Source: Loxodes magnus (lineage: Eukaryota; Ciliophora; Karyorelictea; Loxodida; Loxodidae). Taken from it: 64,000 nucleotides of DNA. The position numbers and the translations under genes are program-made. The notes beneath the pieces were generated by a model. It had not been told where the DNA came from and did not search any database. It worked only from the letters and a program-made list of their open reading frames with translations. How positions within the stretch are numbered: the first letter of the stretch is position 1; every line of letters starts with the position of its first letter. Positions 12,021 to 23,414 of this stretch are shown here, one piece after another. The stretch spans positions 1,116,001 to 1,180,000 of the forward strand of contig CAMPDV010000004.1 in the NCBI GenBank assembly GCA_946699065.1, in the 5' to 3' direction.

Positions 12021-12542
12021 ATGAATTTAAATAATAACACTCAGGCTAATTAAATAAAGTTAGGTATTATATAGAAAGAATCTAATTAATTATTAATAGG
12101 CGAAAGTTAGTCTTTTATACATGTATAGAACTAAATATAGAATAAGGAGGAAAATATTAGGAATATAACATGTTAAAGAAATGTTCTGCATTATTAAGGA
12201 ATAAAGTTAAGAGTTATTATTGTATTTCTTTCAGTCAATTTCTACTGGTATTTATTATTTATTTATCCTATTAAAAGTCAAATAAGTTCATTAAAGAATT
12301 GCTAAATCATTATAGTTAATAGTTATAATGTAAGTTCTTAGTTAAATCTATAAACTTTAAAATTATTTAGTCTTGAGAAACTAGCAACTATGCTAATTAG
12401 GTAGAATATCAGCTCATCTTTAAAACGATAAGTGCTTATTTCTTCCTTTAATGAGAGTAATTTATATTTGCATATTTTTGATGAAGAAGAAATAGAAGAA
12501 TATTTTAATGGATTTATTGGTTTATGGCACATAAGAAAGTAA
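12021..12542 (+). CDS. Small single-pass membrane protein, unknown
   Basis: Continuous frame from ATG 12021. A hydrophilic N-terminus of about 65 residues (Asn/Gln-rich, many TAA/TAG) is followed by one hydrophobic segment (LRVIIVFLSVNFYWYLLFIY, about 67-86). An acidic, clearly protein-like stretch comes near the end (YLHIFDEEEIEEYFNGFIGL). No TGA occurs in this frame before it runs into antisense of the Rab gene. The coding character fades at the TAA-TAG pair at 12540-12545, which I use as a provisional end (173 residues). Under a TGA-only rule the true end is unresolved and a small 3' intron may be missing. Family unknown. Convergent with the Rab gene. Confidence 0.4.
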
Positions 12543-12618
12543 TAGGGTAATAAATCACATAAAGATAAAGAAGTTTAACTTTATTAAAAGCTAATTAAAA
12601 TTTAAATAATTTACTATT

Positions 12619-13275
12619 TTAACAGCATGAGTTTGTATGTAAGCAACTTTCTCTAAATGACTATTTTAAATATCTTACTTTAGTATTACCTTTATTATTG
12701 CTCTTTAAGGTTAGATTTTGAAGTGATATATTTGAACTCTACGGTATTTTAGAGGCAAGATATTCAAATATCTATGTTACATTTATGTTTTCCTTTGCTG
12801 AAGCTTCGAAAAAAGTTAAGTCATTATTTTGAGAATAGACTTTACATTCTGATAAATTCACTTGAAATTGATCTGAGGATTTTTCTTAGTTCTTAATAAG
12901 ATCTATTTTATTAGCTACAAGAACTATTATCATATGCTAGCCAAGTTTCTCTTTTAACTCATTAACTCATCTTTATGCACCTTTATAACTTTCATATGAA
13001 CCCATATCAAAAACTACTACAGCGCCTACTGCATTTTTATAATAAATAGGAGCCAAAGCATGAAATCTTTCCTAGCCTGCTGTATCCCATAATTCCAATT
13101 CAACAATCTATTATTATTCAGGAATTTAAACCTTTTTGGCATAATAACATGCACCTATAGTAGATTCGCTAATGGTTTAGAATTATTAGAAAATAAAGCG
13201 AGATACAATTGATGATTTACCAACTCCAGAATCTCCAAGCATTACGATTTTGTTGTTATCCTTAGGAAAACTCAT
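12619..13275 (-). CDS. Rab5-like small GTPase
   Basis: Small GTPase of the Rab family, most like Rab5/22, which act in early endosome trafficking. P-loop GDSGVGKSS (about 14-22), switch I STIGACYY, WDTAGQERFHALAPIYYK, NKIDL and EASAKENINV are all intact. 'TAGQERF' fixes TAG as Gln. A TGA codes Trp in GAQRWVNEL. The protein ends ...SCLHTNSCC, a double-Cys geranylgeranylation motif at residue 218, the expected Rab length, but the next codon is TAA. The frame then continues to TGA at 12409-12411, which would add 70 unlikely residues after the prenylation site. I place the end at the TAA and flag it as possible TAA termination. An in-frame 18-nt GT-AG stretch near the 3' end may be an intron. Confidence 0.88.
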
Positions 13276-15834
13276 ATATGTTAAATATTTAATTAAACCT
13301 TGCTATTTAAACTTAACTTCATATATCTATTTATAGTCTAATCAAATCACTAGTGCATAAGCATAATTTTATACTCTTAGTTTTAATATTTCATAGTTAA
13401 TAAAAATATTCTTACTAAAGAATTTATTTAATAAGTTTGTTTAGCTCTTAATAGGTATATTAGGGGAGTTGCATTTTAGCCAAATAATTTATACCTAGTT
13501 TAAATATTTTGCATTTAAATATTAATGTTAAACTAAGCTTATTTCCTTATGATATGATAAAGCTTCTATATACTTTAGCAGATTATAGATTTTATTAATT
13601 TAAATACTTCTTATAAACTAGAAGTTTCCTATGCTAAGCTATTATTCAACCTTTATAAATACTTATTTATTTAGACTATCAAAGCAAATTAACTCAAATT
13701 ATATTGATCTTTTATTAATACATCTTCTACTTAATTAAAGAGTTACTAATAGATTAATAAAGATATTTATGAATTATACGAAATCAAGAATTGCTAAAGG
13801 AGTAAACTAGAGATTTACTAGAATTTGAAGAAGAAAGTTATTCTTAATTTAAGATAAACAAGAAACTGCTTCTTATAATAAATAACACTTAAGGGATTCT
13901 TTAGAGATACCTAATATTCTTAGTCTATAATATTCTTTAAAATATCTTATTGTGTCCAGCTAATAAGGCTTTTATAGAAACTATAAAACAGCTATTAATA
14001 GTAATGCAAATCAATCTAATATTTAATGATAGTAATTTAAGAGCATGCTTTACTAAATAATAAGGATATATATGCACTCTACTATTATTTGGGCTAATAA
14101 GTTATTTTATACTTATTAAGTCATAAAAGCTAGTCATTGCTATATGCTAATTTCTTATTATATAATTTAGATTTTAGTAATAGAATTTATTTACAATGAA
14201 GGCTCTAAAAACACCATTTTCTTTAGAGAAAAGGCAAAAATAATTAATACGAGATCTATTTACAGATGCAGGTAAAATAAGCTATATTATATTAAATTAT
14301 CAGACTTTTATATTTAAATGCAAAAGGATTTGGCTAAGTTAATATCAAATAATTTGATTATTTCTAAACTAAAATGTAGAAGTTAGTAATTAAATCTGCT
14401 TCTTCATATCCTTTAATTTATATTTTATTTAGAATTTAAGATTATAAAATGATAAACAATGGAATTATAACATTGATAATTAAAAGATGCTTAAGTTTCA
14501 TATTTAAATTTAAATTTACTTTGAGGTTAAAATTAGAAATTACTATATTAAGAGAAGCTAGTTTGCTGGTGTATTTTATATATCTAATTCAGAATTTTCC
14601 AAATTACTTATTATATTTGTTTAAACTTTACCTTTTTAGTATTATATCAGAAAAAAGAGCAGTTAGACAAAGTAGCATCAGTCTTTTCGGCTTGGGTAAG
14701 TTATGCTAAACAATAATATTTAAAATAAAAAACCATTTTCATAGTTTTTCTTTAGCTTTTTAGTTTGTTAGAAATATATTATTTTTATAGTTATATTTTC
14801 AAATTTTATACAACTTAAAATTTACTCTCCAATACTAATAAAAGTTTTTATTAGTGAAGAATATTTAGTGTTATAAAATATATTCTAGATAGAACTTTTA
14901 TATTTTAATTAGCATATACTCCAATAGCCTAAAGTTTTAGTAATTCTCTTTTTAATTTTTAATTACCAGCTCATTACATGTTAACTTTTTCCTAGGTTAG
15001 AATTAAAATTACTAGTAAACTTTTTGTGTTACTTTGTCTTGGACAATTATTTTTGAATTTATGTTTCTAATTTAGCTAAAAAACAAGCAATCTCCATAAA
15101 AGTTTTAATTAATCTTAAAGATGCCTACTTCCTTCTTCGGATAAGCACGAAGTATTAACTTTTCCTAATGAACTACTATATTTTATACGATTCCAACAAT
15201 TTAATTAATTATGCATATAACGATTTCTCTCAGTGATATCATAAATAAGTTAACTGCATTAAGTTAGTTTTATTTCTTAGAAATATGCTTCAATCAATAA
15301 TTTTTGAAAAAGCTTAATTTTATTACTTTAGACTAATTGTTAGCTGCTACATTAGGAAAGTTGTTAGAGTTAGAGTAAATATAATTAAGTTGTTTATTAG
15401 GTAACTTAATAGTTACTGATTCTATTTTGCTTAATTAGTATTTAAAGATATTCAAGATAATCTTATTTTTCGGTTTATAAATTTTAAGTTCAAAGAGAGT
15501 GCTTTTGAATTAATTTAACAGCTATGTCTTACTTTTTTAGTATGTTCTGGATTATTAATATGATACAAAATCTTAGGAACCCACTTTATAAATTAAATTC
15601 TATTAACTAGTCAATAGCTCTATGAGGATTAAAAGCGACTAATAAAGCTAGATAATATAATTTTAGCACACAGCTTAGACTTAATGGATAAAACTGAATT
15701 AGCGTATAAAGTATAAAAGATGAAGGCTGTAATCTACATAAGCATAAAGTTTCATATTTAAGATAGTATAAAAGATAAAATTGCAATTAATAAATAAATT
15801 TTGACTCTCTTCATAGAAAGTTATAAATAAGCAA
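13276..15834. other. Long intergenic region between divergent genes
   Basis: About 2.6 kb holding the promoters of the Rab gene (-) and the coiled-coil gene (+). Several TGA-free frames exist, for example from the ATG at 14449 and around 13680-13950, but none shows a family motif or clear coding character. Confidence 0.4.
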
Positions 15835-17052
15835 ATGTCGTCTTTAAGAAGCTTATAGCTTTAACTAGAAACTAATCTTAAAAATTTTGAGAAGGAAAGA
15901 TAGAACTTGATGCTTTTAGAGGAGGATATTTAAGATTTAGAGTTTTAGTTATAGAATAAGAAAAAGAAATTGCCTTAAATGCCTTCTAACAAAAAGATTA
16001 AATTTCTAGAAAAAGAAATAAATCATTGAGCTTAGCTAATAAACTAACTTGAAGAGAAAAACAAATAACTAAGAGATAAAATTACAGCAGCTAGGAAGAA
16101 TAGGAATAATTGCCAAAAATAAATCATTGTATGCTCATAAGAAGTTGAAAGAACAGAAGCTATTTTTTAAGCCAATAGTAATGAGTTAAAAAGAAGCATA
16201 TAAAAGGACAATAAAAACGTTAACTCAATATTAGAGCTTCACAGTACAAGCTAGAAGGATTTGTCATAACTTAACAATGAAATTAATAAACTTGAAAAGA
16301 ATATAATGAATGATCAGCAATAGGTAAAAAATTACATTCGATAAATTAACTAAATTATACCTTCTAGCAATGAGTAGGTTAGTTCTATTTAATCAAGATA
16401 ACTAACTGACTTAAGGAATAAAAAATGAAAATAATAAGTCTTGTCAAAGTAGCAGCAAATTCAGAAATTTTAGTACTAAATAAATACGATTCAGAAGTTA
16501 TTCGATGATATGGGATCAGACAGATCTCATATAGAGCTCGTATAGAGTATGATATCATGAAATAATGACTTTATCAAATTACAAACCTATAACGGAACTC
16601 TAACTAATGAGATAGATAGTTTAGAAAGAGAATAAATTTAGTTAAAGTAGCAATGCTAGCCTCTTAAAAAAGAATTAAATATAGAGTATTGACGTAAACT
16701 TTAAAAGAACGTGAATAATAAAGTTTTTAATTTAAAAAATGAAATAGAAACATGCTAGAAATACTTAGAAAAATTGAATAATCCTATATAGCAATTAATT
16801 AATTAATTAGATATTTGCCATGAAGAAAGAACAGCAGATATCTCAGCTAACTGAATTAATATTTTTGATTTCTTGGATGCAATTGAAAAAAAATTTTAGT
16901 TAGAGTTTAAACCAAAATTTCCAAAAATATCCAGTTAAAGATAGAGTCCTAATTTGAGTTTGCTTGAAAGTAAAGAGGACAATACAGAAGATTTTCTTGA
17001 TTTGAAATGCTTTTAGTAGAAAGCCAAAGAAAAGTTAAAGATCGTTCTTTGA
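15835..17052 (+). CDS. Coiled-coil protein, possibly ciliary
   Basis: 405 residues, single exon. Nearly the whole protein is heptad-rich coiled coil dense in Glu, Lys, Gln, Asn and Leu: KKIKFLEKEINHWAQLINQL near 65-85, then EEKNKQLRDKITAARKNR. A short Pro/Ser-containing C-terminal region (KFPKISSQRQSPNLSLLES) follows. Gln is mostly TAA/TAG. About six in-frame TGA read as Trp, the last about 200 nt before the stop TGA. The arrangement recalls axonemal docking or CCDC proteins of ciliates, but no diagnostic motif is visible, so the ciliary role is inference. Confidence 0.75.
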
Positions 17053-18099
17053 TTAGATTGTTCTTATTTTAATCTATAAATTATAGCTTATTCTTTTATC
17101 TTAAGTTATTTGCTACTGCTATTTTATAGTTCATTCATATAACTAAACTTAAATTACATACCTTGAAAAGCTGCCAATCAGATCTAGCAATCTATAAAAA
17201 TTCTTTCTTAAAGCGTTTATGAATCTTAAAGGCTACATTTTATTAATTATTTCATTTAATAGAAAGAGTCGGCTTGAAAACAGATATAACACAAAACTTA
17301 AATTCCCAGTTTCTTTAAATATTGTATGATCTTATAAAATAAATGAGGAGCTTTATTATTAATAATTGCATGCAATCTTTAAAGATACTAGAAGCTATTG
17401 CTATAATTTTAAAGCTTTAAAATAATATAGATAATAATCTTAAATAATACAATCTTAGACTATTTTAGATTAAATTATAAAATCTTATACTTATATAAAA
17501 TTAATTTCCTCTTTGCTTTTTTTCTAATTAATGCTATGAAACTTAAGTAGTTTTAGGATTTATGTAAATTTAATTAATACAGAAGAGAAAAATTATTTTA
17601 ATAGATATAAAATAATATTTTTATACCAAAATCTCTCAATATAACTATTATATCTAATATTTTATAATTCTATATAATTTATATTTGAATCTCAATCTTT
17701 TTCTCATATTTTCGTAAAGCATCTAGCCAAATAAACCAAAACTAAAATTAAATTAAAGTTCAATCTTTCCATTTATTCTTTAAGATTCTATATGATTATA
17801 ATAAGCTCTTGGATAGTATAATTTATCAAAGCTTACTAGTAAATTTATGAGTTATATAATTCTTTTTAATAATCTTCCCTTAAGACTAATAGTTAATAGA
17901 TTAAATAGTTTAAAATAATCAAATAATTGCATTATTTATAATTTCAGATTAGTAACTCTAAGACAAAACCAAAAAATTAATCAATTAATAAATGTAAATT
18001 AGATAGTAATTTATGTGGCTTTTCTTAGAAGCTTTATAGTTAAAAATATGTAGAAAAGTCTTAAAGCTGAAAGTTAATAAGCATTCAGCGTAATGCAAA
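17053..18099. other. Intergenic AT-rich DNA
   Basis: No gene, RNA or repeat recognised. Confidence 0.4.
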
Positions 18100-18636
18100 T
18101 CAAAATTATTTTAATAGGATAAGCTATTTATTGAGATATAAGTTTAGTTAATTGCTTTATATTAATTTTTGATCTACTGCTTTAATAACTTTAACTTAAT
18201 ATAATTAATATACTACCAGATAACTTTAAGTCTTTAATTTATAAATATGCTAATTCTCATTTGTTAAGTTAGTTATAAACTTAGTAATGGTTAAGTAGCT
18301 TAAGTATATATCCTAAGTATGATTTTTAATTTTCCTTATTAAAACCTAAAACTAATTTTCTTCTTGTTCTTTAAATTTTATTTTCTACTTATTAAGAATA
18401 TTATTAGATTAAGACTCATAATCATCATAATTTAAATAGATCATTAATTATGACTATAATTCTCTCTCTTCATCATATTCTATGTTGTGCTTATTTCAAC
18501 ATTTTAAATTTAATAGATGCTTTCTATTAAGATAATTTTATATCCTTCAGTTTTAATTTTAGCTTTCAACTATGAACTTGTTATTTACTTATCCTTATGC
18601 ATTAATTCACTTTATGTTTAAGACAAAATAACTCAT
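18100..18636 (-). CDS. Possible small protein, unknown
   Basis: ATG at 18636 opens a 178-codon frame ending in TGA. It starts MSYFVLNIKWINAQGQVNNK and has an acidic patch (NIEYDEERELQSQLMIYLNY) and a Lys/Gln/Glu-rich middle (NKQKIKFKEQEENQFQVL). Three TGA fall in the first 60 codons and would be Trp. No family recognised. The charged stretches suggest coding, but the second half looks like plain AT-rich DNA. Confidence 0.3.
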
Positions 18637-19447
18637 TGTTGGTAATTTTTATAGCGAAATTAACTTATTTTTAAAGAGAGGGAAACCTTTGATTTCTGCT
18701 AATTTTTTTAACTAAAATCTATTTACTTTCTCTTTATCTCTGTTTAGAGTATCTATCTTTAATAATATAATAGTTAAGCTTTATAATTTTAATTTCTTAG
18801 AGTTGCAAATTTATTATTAATAATAGTTTTAGTAGGAGGAAAGGATGTAAATTTGATGGAATGTAAAATAGAATAATGAAGTAAAGTTAAAAAGAAATGA
18901 AAATAAGTAAACTTATTAATAAAATAGTAGTTAAGCAGAATCTTTGTCTTATTTTAAGAATAAGTTTTATACTATATTAAGTATAAACTATCCTTAAAGA
19001 GGTTATTTTCCTTTAAAAACTTCCTCTAGTTAAAGCTGATTTAATTAAAGAAATTTAATAAAGCTTATTTCTACTTTAGCAATCTAGTCGGAATGGCTAG
19101 TTTATAAAGTTCTTCATATAGTGATATCGCTGTAGGTATCATTTAAGCAATATTTAAGAAATTGCTAGTTTGATTAAACTTAATTAGCTCTATTGAGTTT
19201 GTTAAGAAATAAAGATAGATAATTATAAAAATGTATTTGAAATTTTATTGAAAGATGTTTTGAATATGAAGAGATAAGAACATTTAGTATATTCCGTTTC
19301 ATTATTGCATAAGTATAATTAATCTTAATATATAGTTTAATTGTAATCTAACCAATAGCAGTTTCTAGTTTTTTGCTAGAGATTTAAAAATTAAACGGCT
19401 AATCTCAGTAAGTTGGCATTTAAATTCTTTAATGTAACTAATCTAAA
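18637..19447. other. Upstream region of transketolase
   Basis: About 800 bp of AT-rich DNA presumed to contain the transketolase promoter; no motif identified. Confidence 0.4.
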
Positions 19448-21394
19448 ATGGAAACAGTTTTAGAAGAATAGATGAAGCAAATAGATGAGGTTATTTTTCT
19501 TAACTTTTAAAAAGAATCTTCATATAGAATGCTATATTTAGATGGTATGGCTAATAAACTACGTCTGGAAGCTCTTATGGCTGTTGAAGCAGCTGGATCT
19601 GGACATGCTACTACTGCAAGTTCTATCTGTGAAATTCTTTCAGTATTATTTTTTGATCCTTTTGTTGGTATTAAAACTTCATTAAAAGATCCAAGAAATG
19701 TTGCATGTGATAAAGTTATCTTATCTAAAGGACATGCAGCTCCTGCCTACTATGCTGCTTGGGCTAATTTAGGTCTTTTTCCTTTAGAAGAATTGAAGCA
19801 CTTACGAGAATTTGGCAATGATTTGGAAGGTCATCCTACTCCAAGATTAAACTTCGTTGATGTAGCTACAGGATCACTTGGATAAGGATTAGGAGCAGCG
19901 TGTGGAATGGCATACAGTAACAAACTAAATAAAATAGGAAGTAAAGTTTACTGCATCTGTGGAGATGGCGAAATAGCTGAAGGCAGTATATGGGAAGCTT
20001 TAGCATTTGCAAGCAAATATAATTTAAGCAATTTGATGCTTTTTGTAGATGTAAACAAAATGGGATAGTCAGTAGTTACTCTACATGGTCATGATTTAAA
20101 TACTTTGAAAGCTAAATTTACAGCTTTTGGATGGACAACATTTTGCATAGATGGTCATGATGTATCAAAAATTATTGAATGCTTAGAAGAATAGAAAAAA
20201 GAATAAATTCAAACACCAATTTGTGTGTTGGCTAAAACAATTAAAGGAAAAGGGTTTGGCTAAAACGTTGAAGATAAGATGGGATTCCATGGAAGATTAA
20301 TTGGCAGAGAAAATGTACAATTTGCAATCGCAAATTTGAACAATAAAAACATCAAACAACTTCCTCCACCCAGGACGTTACCAGAACTTGAATTAATCCC
20401 AAAATAAGTAGATATAATTTATACTTTGGGAGCTTCACCTTTCAGAATTGATTAAATTTCGTCGGGACGTGATGGATATGGTTAAGGCTTAGTTGCATTA
20501 GGAAAATAAGATCAAGATCATACCTAAATAATAGTACTTGATGCAGATATGAAAAATAGTACATTCTCTTAAGAATTTGAAAAGGCTTTTCCGTAGTATT
20601 ACCTTGAGTGCTACATATGTGAATAGAATATGATTAGTGCTGCTTTAGGATTGTGTTGCTAAGGTAAAATTCCGTTTATTTCTACTTTCTCTTCATTTTT
20701 ATCTAGAGCCTTCGATTAACTTAGAATGGCAGCTATTTCAATGGGAAATATTAAAATTTATGGTTCTCATGGAGGATGTTCAATTGGTCCTGATGGTCCA
20801 AGCAATATGGGTTTAGAAGATATTGCAATGTTTACTTCGATTCCTAATTTTGTAGTATTATATCCATCTGATGCCTATTCAACCTTTAAATGTGTTGAAC
20901 TTGCAGTAAATTGGAAAGGAAATGTTTATATTAGAGGAACTAAAGCAGAAACTAAAGTAATTTATTCAAATGAAACCTAATTTGAAATAGGAAAAGCTTA
21001 AGTGTTAAGAGAATCACCTTAAGATGTTATAGCAATAATAACTTGTGGAGTTACTTTGCAGGAGTCTTTAGATGCAGCTGATATCTTATAAGAAAAGTAC
21101 AGTATTAAAGTATAAGTCATTGATCTATTTTCAGTAAAGCCTATTGATGTTAATGTCTTAAGAAAAGCTGCTGATGTAGGTAATATTCTTGTAATTGAGG
21201 ATCACTATGCATAGGGAGGAATTTATTCAGCAGTAATTTCTGCTTTAGGAGGAAAAGTTATATAAACTTAATAATTGGCGGTCACTTCAATTCCAAGATC
21301 AGGAAATCCTAAAGATTTGATGAGCTTTTATGGTTTTACATCAGATAAAATAGTTATGAAAGTTCTGGAAATGTTGGAAGCCAAAAAAGAATGA
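19448..21394 (+). CDS. TKT: Transketolase
   Basis: Thiamine-diphosphate enzyme of the pentose phosphate pathway that moves two-carbon ketol units between sugar phosphates. Single exon, 648 residues. Seen in order: [20 protein letters not shown] (substrate/ThDP His), [14 protein letters not shown], the ThDP motif [13 protein letters not shown] near 173, DVNKMGQS (Gln=TAG), KGKGFG, then in the pyrimidine domain the catalytic Glu in [14 protein letters not shown], and [20 protein letters not shown] (animal-type His-Gly region). The C-terminal domain has [11 protein letters not shown] and a final helix ending ...LEAKKE before TGA. The spacing and motifs fit the animal/protist TKT type. All four Trp I located are TGG; no in-frame TGA before the stop. 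Confidence 0.96.
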
Positions 21395-22779
21395 GGATCT
21401 ACTTTAAAACTCTCAAAACACTGATAAAAATAATTAGTAATAATCAAAAGCAAATAACTTTAAAACCCCATTATAAGATATAAATTACTGCCATTATTAT
21501 ACAAAAATATTATAAAGCTGCAGTTAAAATCGTTATTCATAGTCATTAACTTTATATCTAAATTATCATAAACCTAAAAATGTTTATTCTATATCACATA
21601 CTAGATTTAAAAATTCATTTTCTTAAATTAAAAATAAGGTTTTTAAATTATAATGTTTCTAGTTTAAAACTGATTAAAAATAGATCTAAATTCCTTTGAA
21701 ATTGTATTTCTATATTGTTTATGTTTCTAAATTAATATATAGAATTTTAAATAAAAAATATAAAAATAGACTATTCCTTCTCCTGCTTTCTTTTATATAT
21801 AATTAAGGCTTGAAAACTTGTAAAATATGCATTTAATTAATTATAGGATTTGTTTTTGACATAAATATAATATTTTGCTTAATTATTTAAATAAAGTTAA
21901 AAAGGACATTTTAGAATGGTTTGTTTCTAAGCATATATAATATCCTAGTACTTTTATTTATTTTTAAAATACTAGAATTCTTTATTTAATTAGATATTTA
22001 GTAATCTTTAAATTAATTTAAAGGATTTCTTAATTTATCCTGGATTGCACTCTTAGTTTAGCAATTTAGATTTTATTTTATTTTTTTAATTTAATTTCTT
22101 TTTATATCAACTATCTAAATATCATATTTTTGATAAATATACTTAGCCTAATTTATATTAATAAAACTATATAATATTCTTTTAATTTTTCCTGTATATT
22201 AGTCTATTTCTATCTTTAGACTCTAATTATTTATGTCCTTTCTATTCTTTTAATAGTGGCACTAATCACTATATTCACTATCTTAGTTACTTAAATATTT
22301 ATTTTTGGTAAAAATGCTTCATAAAATCAAATCTATGAACTAAGGCATGGTTTAATATCAAATTACAGTCTTTATTGATTCTAATTAAGAACTTATAATT
22401 TTGGCTATTTTAAACTATAATATTACTATTTAACTAAATGTCTTCAGCTTCTAAATTAGTTTGAATGCTTAACTAGCCTCTTAATAGAATAATTAAAGAA
22501 TTTCTAGCTTACTAAGCTAAAGTCTATTGATGTATTTAATATTTTTAGAATCATGTAAGTTCTACAGTTAATCCTAGTTTCTTAGATATAAGCTACTTCT
22601 AAATCTTTACTCTAGATTTAAGGATATTTTAATTAGATTAAGCTTCTTATTTCTAAAGGATCTAGATTTGCTAATAAAGAAATAAACTAGTATGTTAATT
22701 AAAATATGTGAGTCTATATTTTAATAATGGAGAGCAGATTTAAACAATATAATTGATTAAAATAATTATTAATTTTTCT
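21395..22779. other. Intergenic AT-rich DNA
   Basis: No gene or repeat recognised in about 1.4 kb. Confidence 0.4.
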
Positions 22780-23388
22780 ATGCTTTACTCCTTCTATTAC
22801 CTAGTTCAAACAACTCTACTTCAGTCTATTTTCTTTAATTATATTTATTAGAAAATTCGCTGCAGAGGAACAAGAGGATTTCTGTCCAATCAGTTAGCTA
22901 ATAATCATAGAGTTATGATTTTGAAATGATGCTTGTGTACTAAGAATAAATCTGCTAATATAATAGATTTCTAATCTCCATTCACTTTATCTTGCTTTCA
23001 GTCTTTTCTAATTTAATATTACACTTCACTGGTTTAGCAAGTTCAAAGCTAAAGATGCCTTTCTTCCTATAAACTAATAGATAAATAGACAATACTCAAA
23101 GAAGTTTAAAAATAAGAGCTAATAGATAAATAAAAGCTTCTATTTGATGGTTAATTAGTTTAAAATAGACCTTTTAGATCTAATAAATCAGATTTGGAAG
23201 ATAATAATTAATACTAGTAAATAACTACATAGATTGCCCTTAATCATAATGCATACCTATCTATATAAAAACTTCACTAGAGAATCTAATTAAAACTAAC
23301 TTTTGAAGTAGCAGAATAAAATAAGGTTTTAGGTTTGTAAATAGAGTTAAATTATAATTAATAAAGTAAGCCAGTTTCAAATAAATGA
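22780..23388 (+). CDS. Gln-rich hypothetical protein
   Basis: Frame of 202 codons ending in TGA at 23386-23388. The second half is clearly protein-like: two repeats of LIDKQ (at about 94 and 109), NRPFRSNKSDLEDNNQYQQ, then IALNHNAYLSIQKLHQRIQL and KLTFEVAEQNKVLGLQIELN. One Trp is TGA (LKWCLC). The start is uncertain: ATG 22780 gives a hydrophobic N-terminus, and ATG 22915 is a later choice. No family recognised. The stop lies only 26 bp before the ATG of the GH47-like gene on the same strand. Confidence 0.42.
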
Positions 23389-23414
23389 AATAAATAGCAT
23401 CTAAATAAATAAAA

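Noticed and set aside
14449-14709. An 86-residue ORF even under the standard code.
   Set aside because: Hydrophobic, AT-driven composition with no motif; expected by chance in this DNA.
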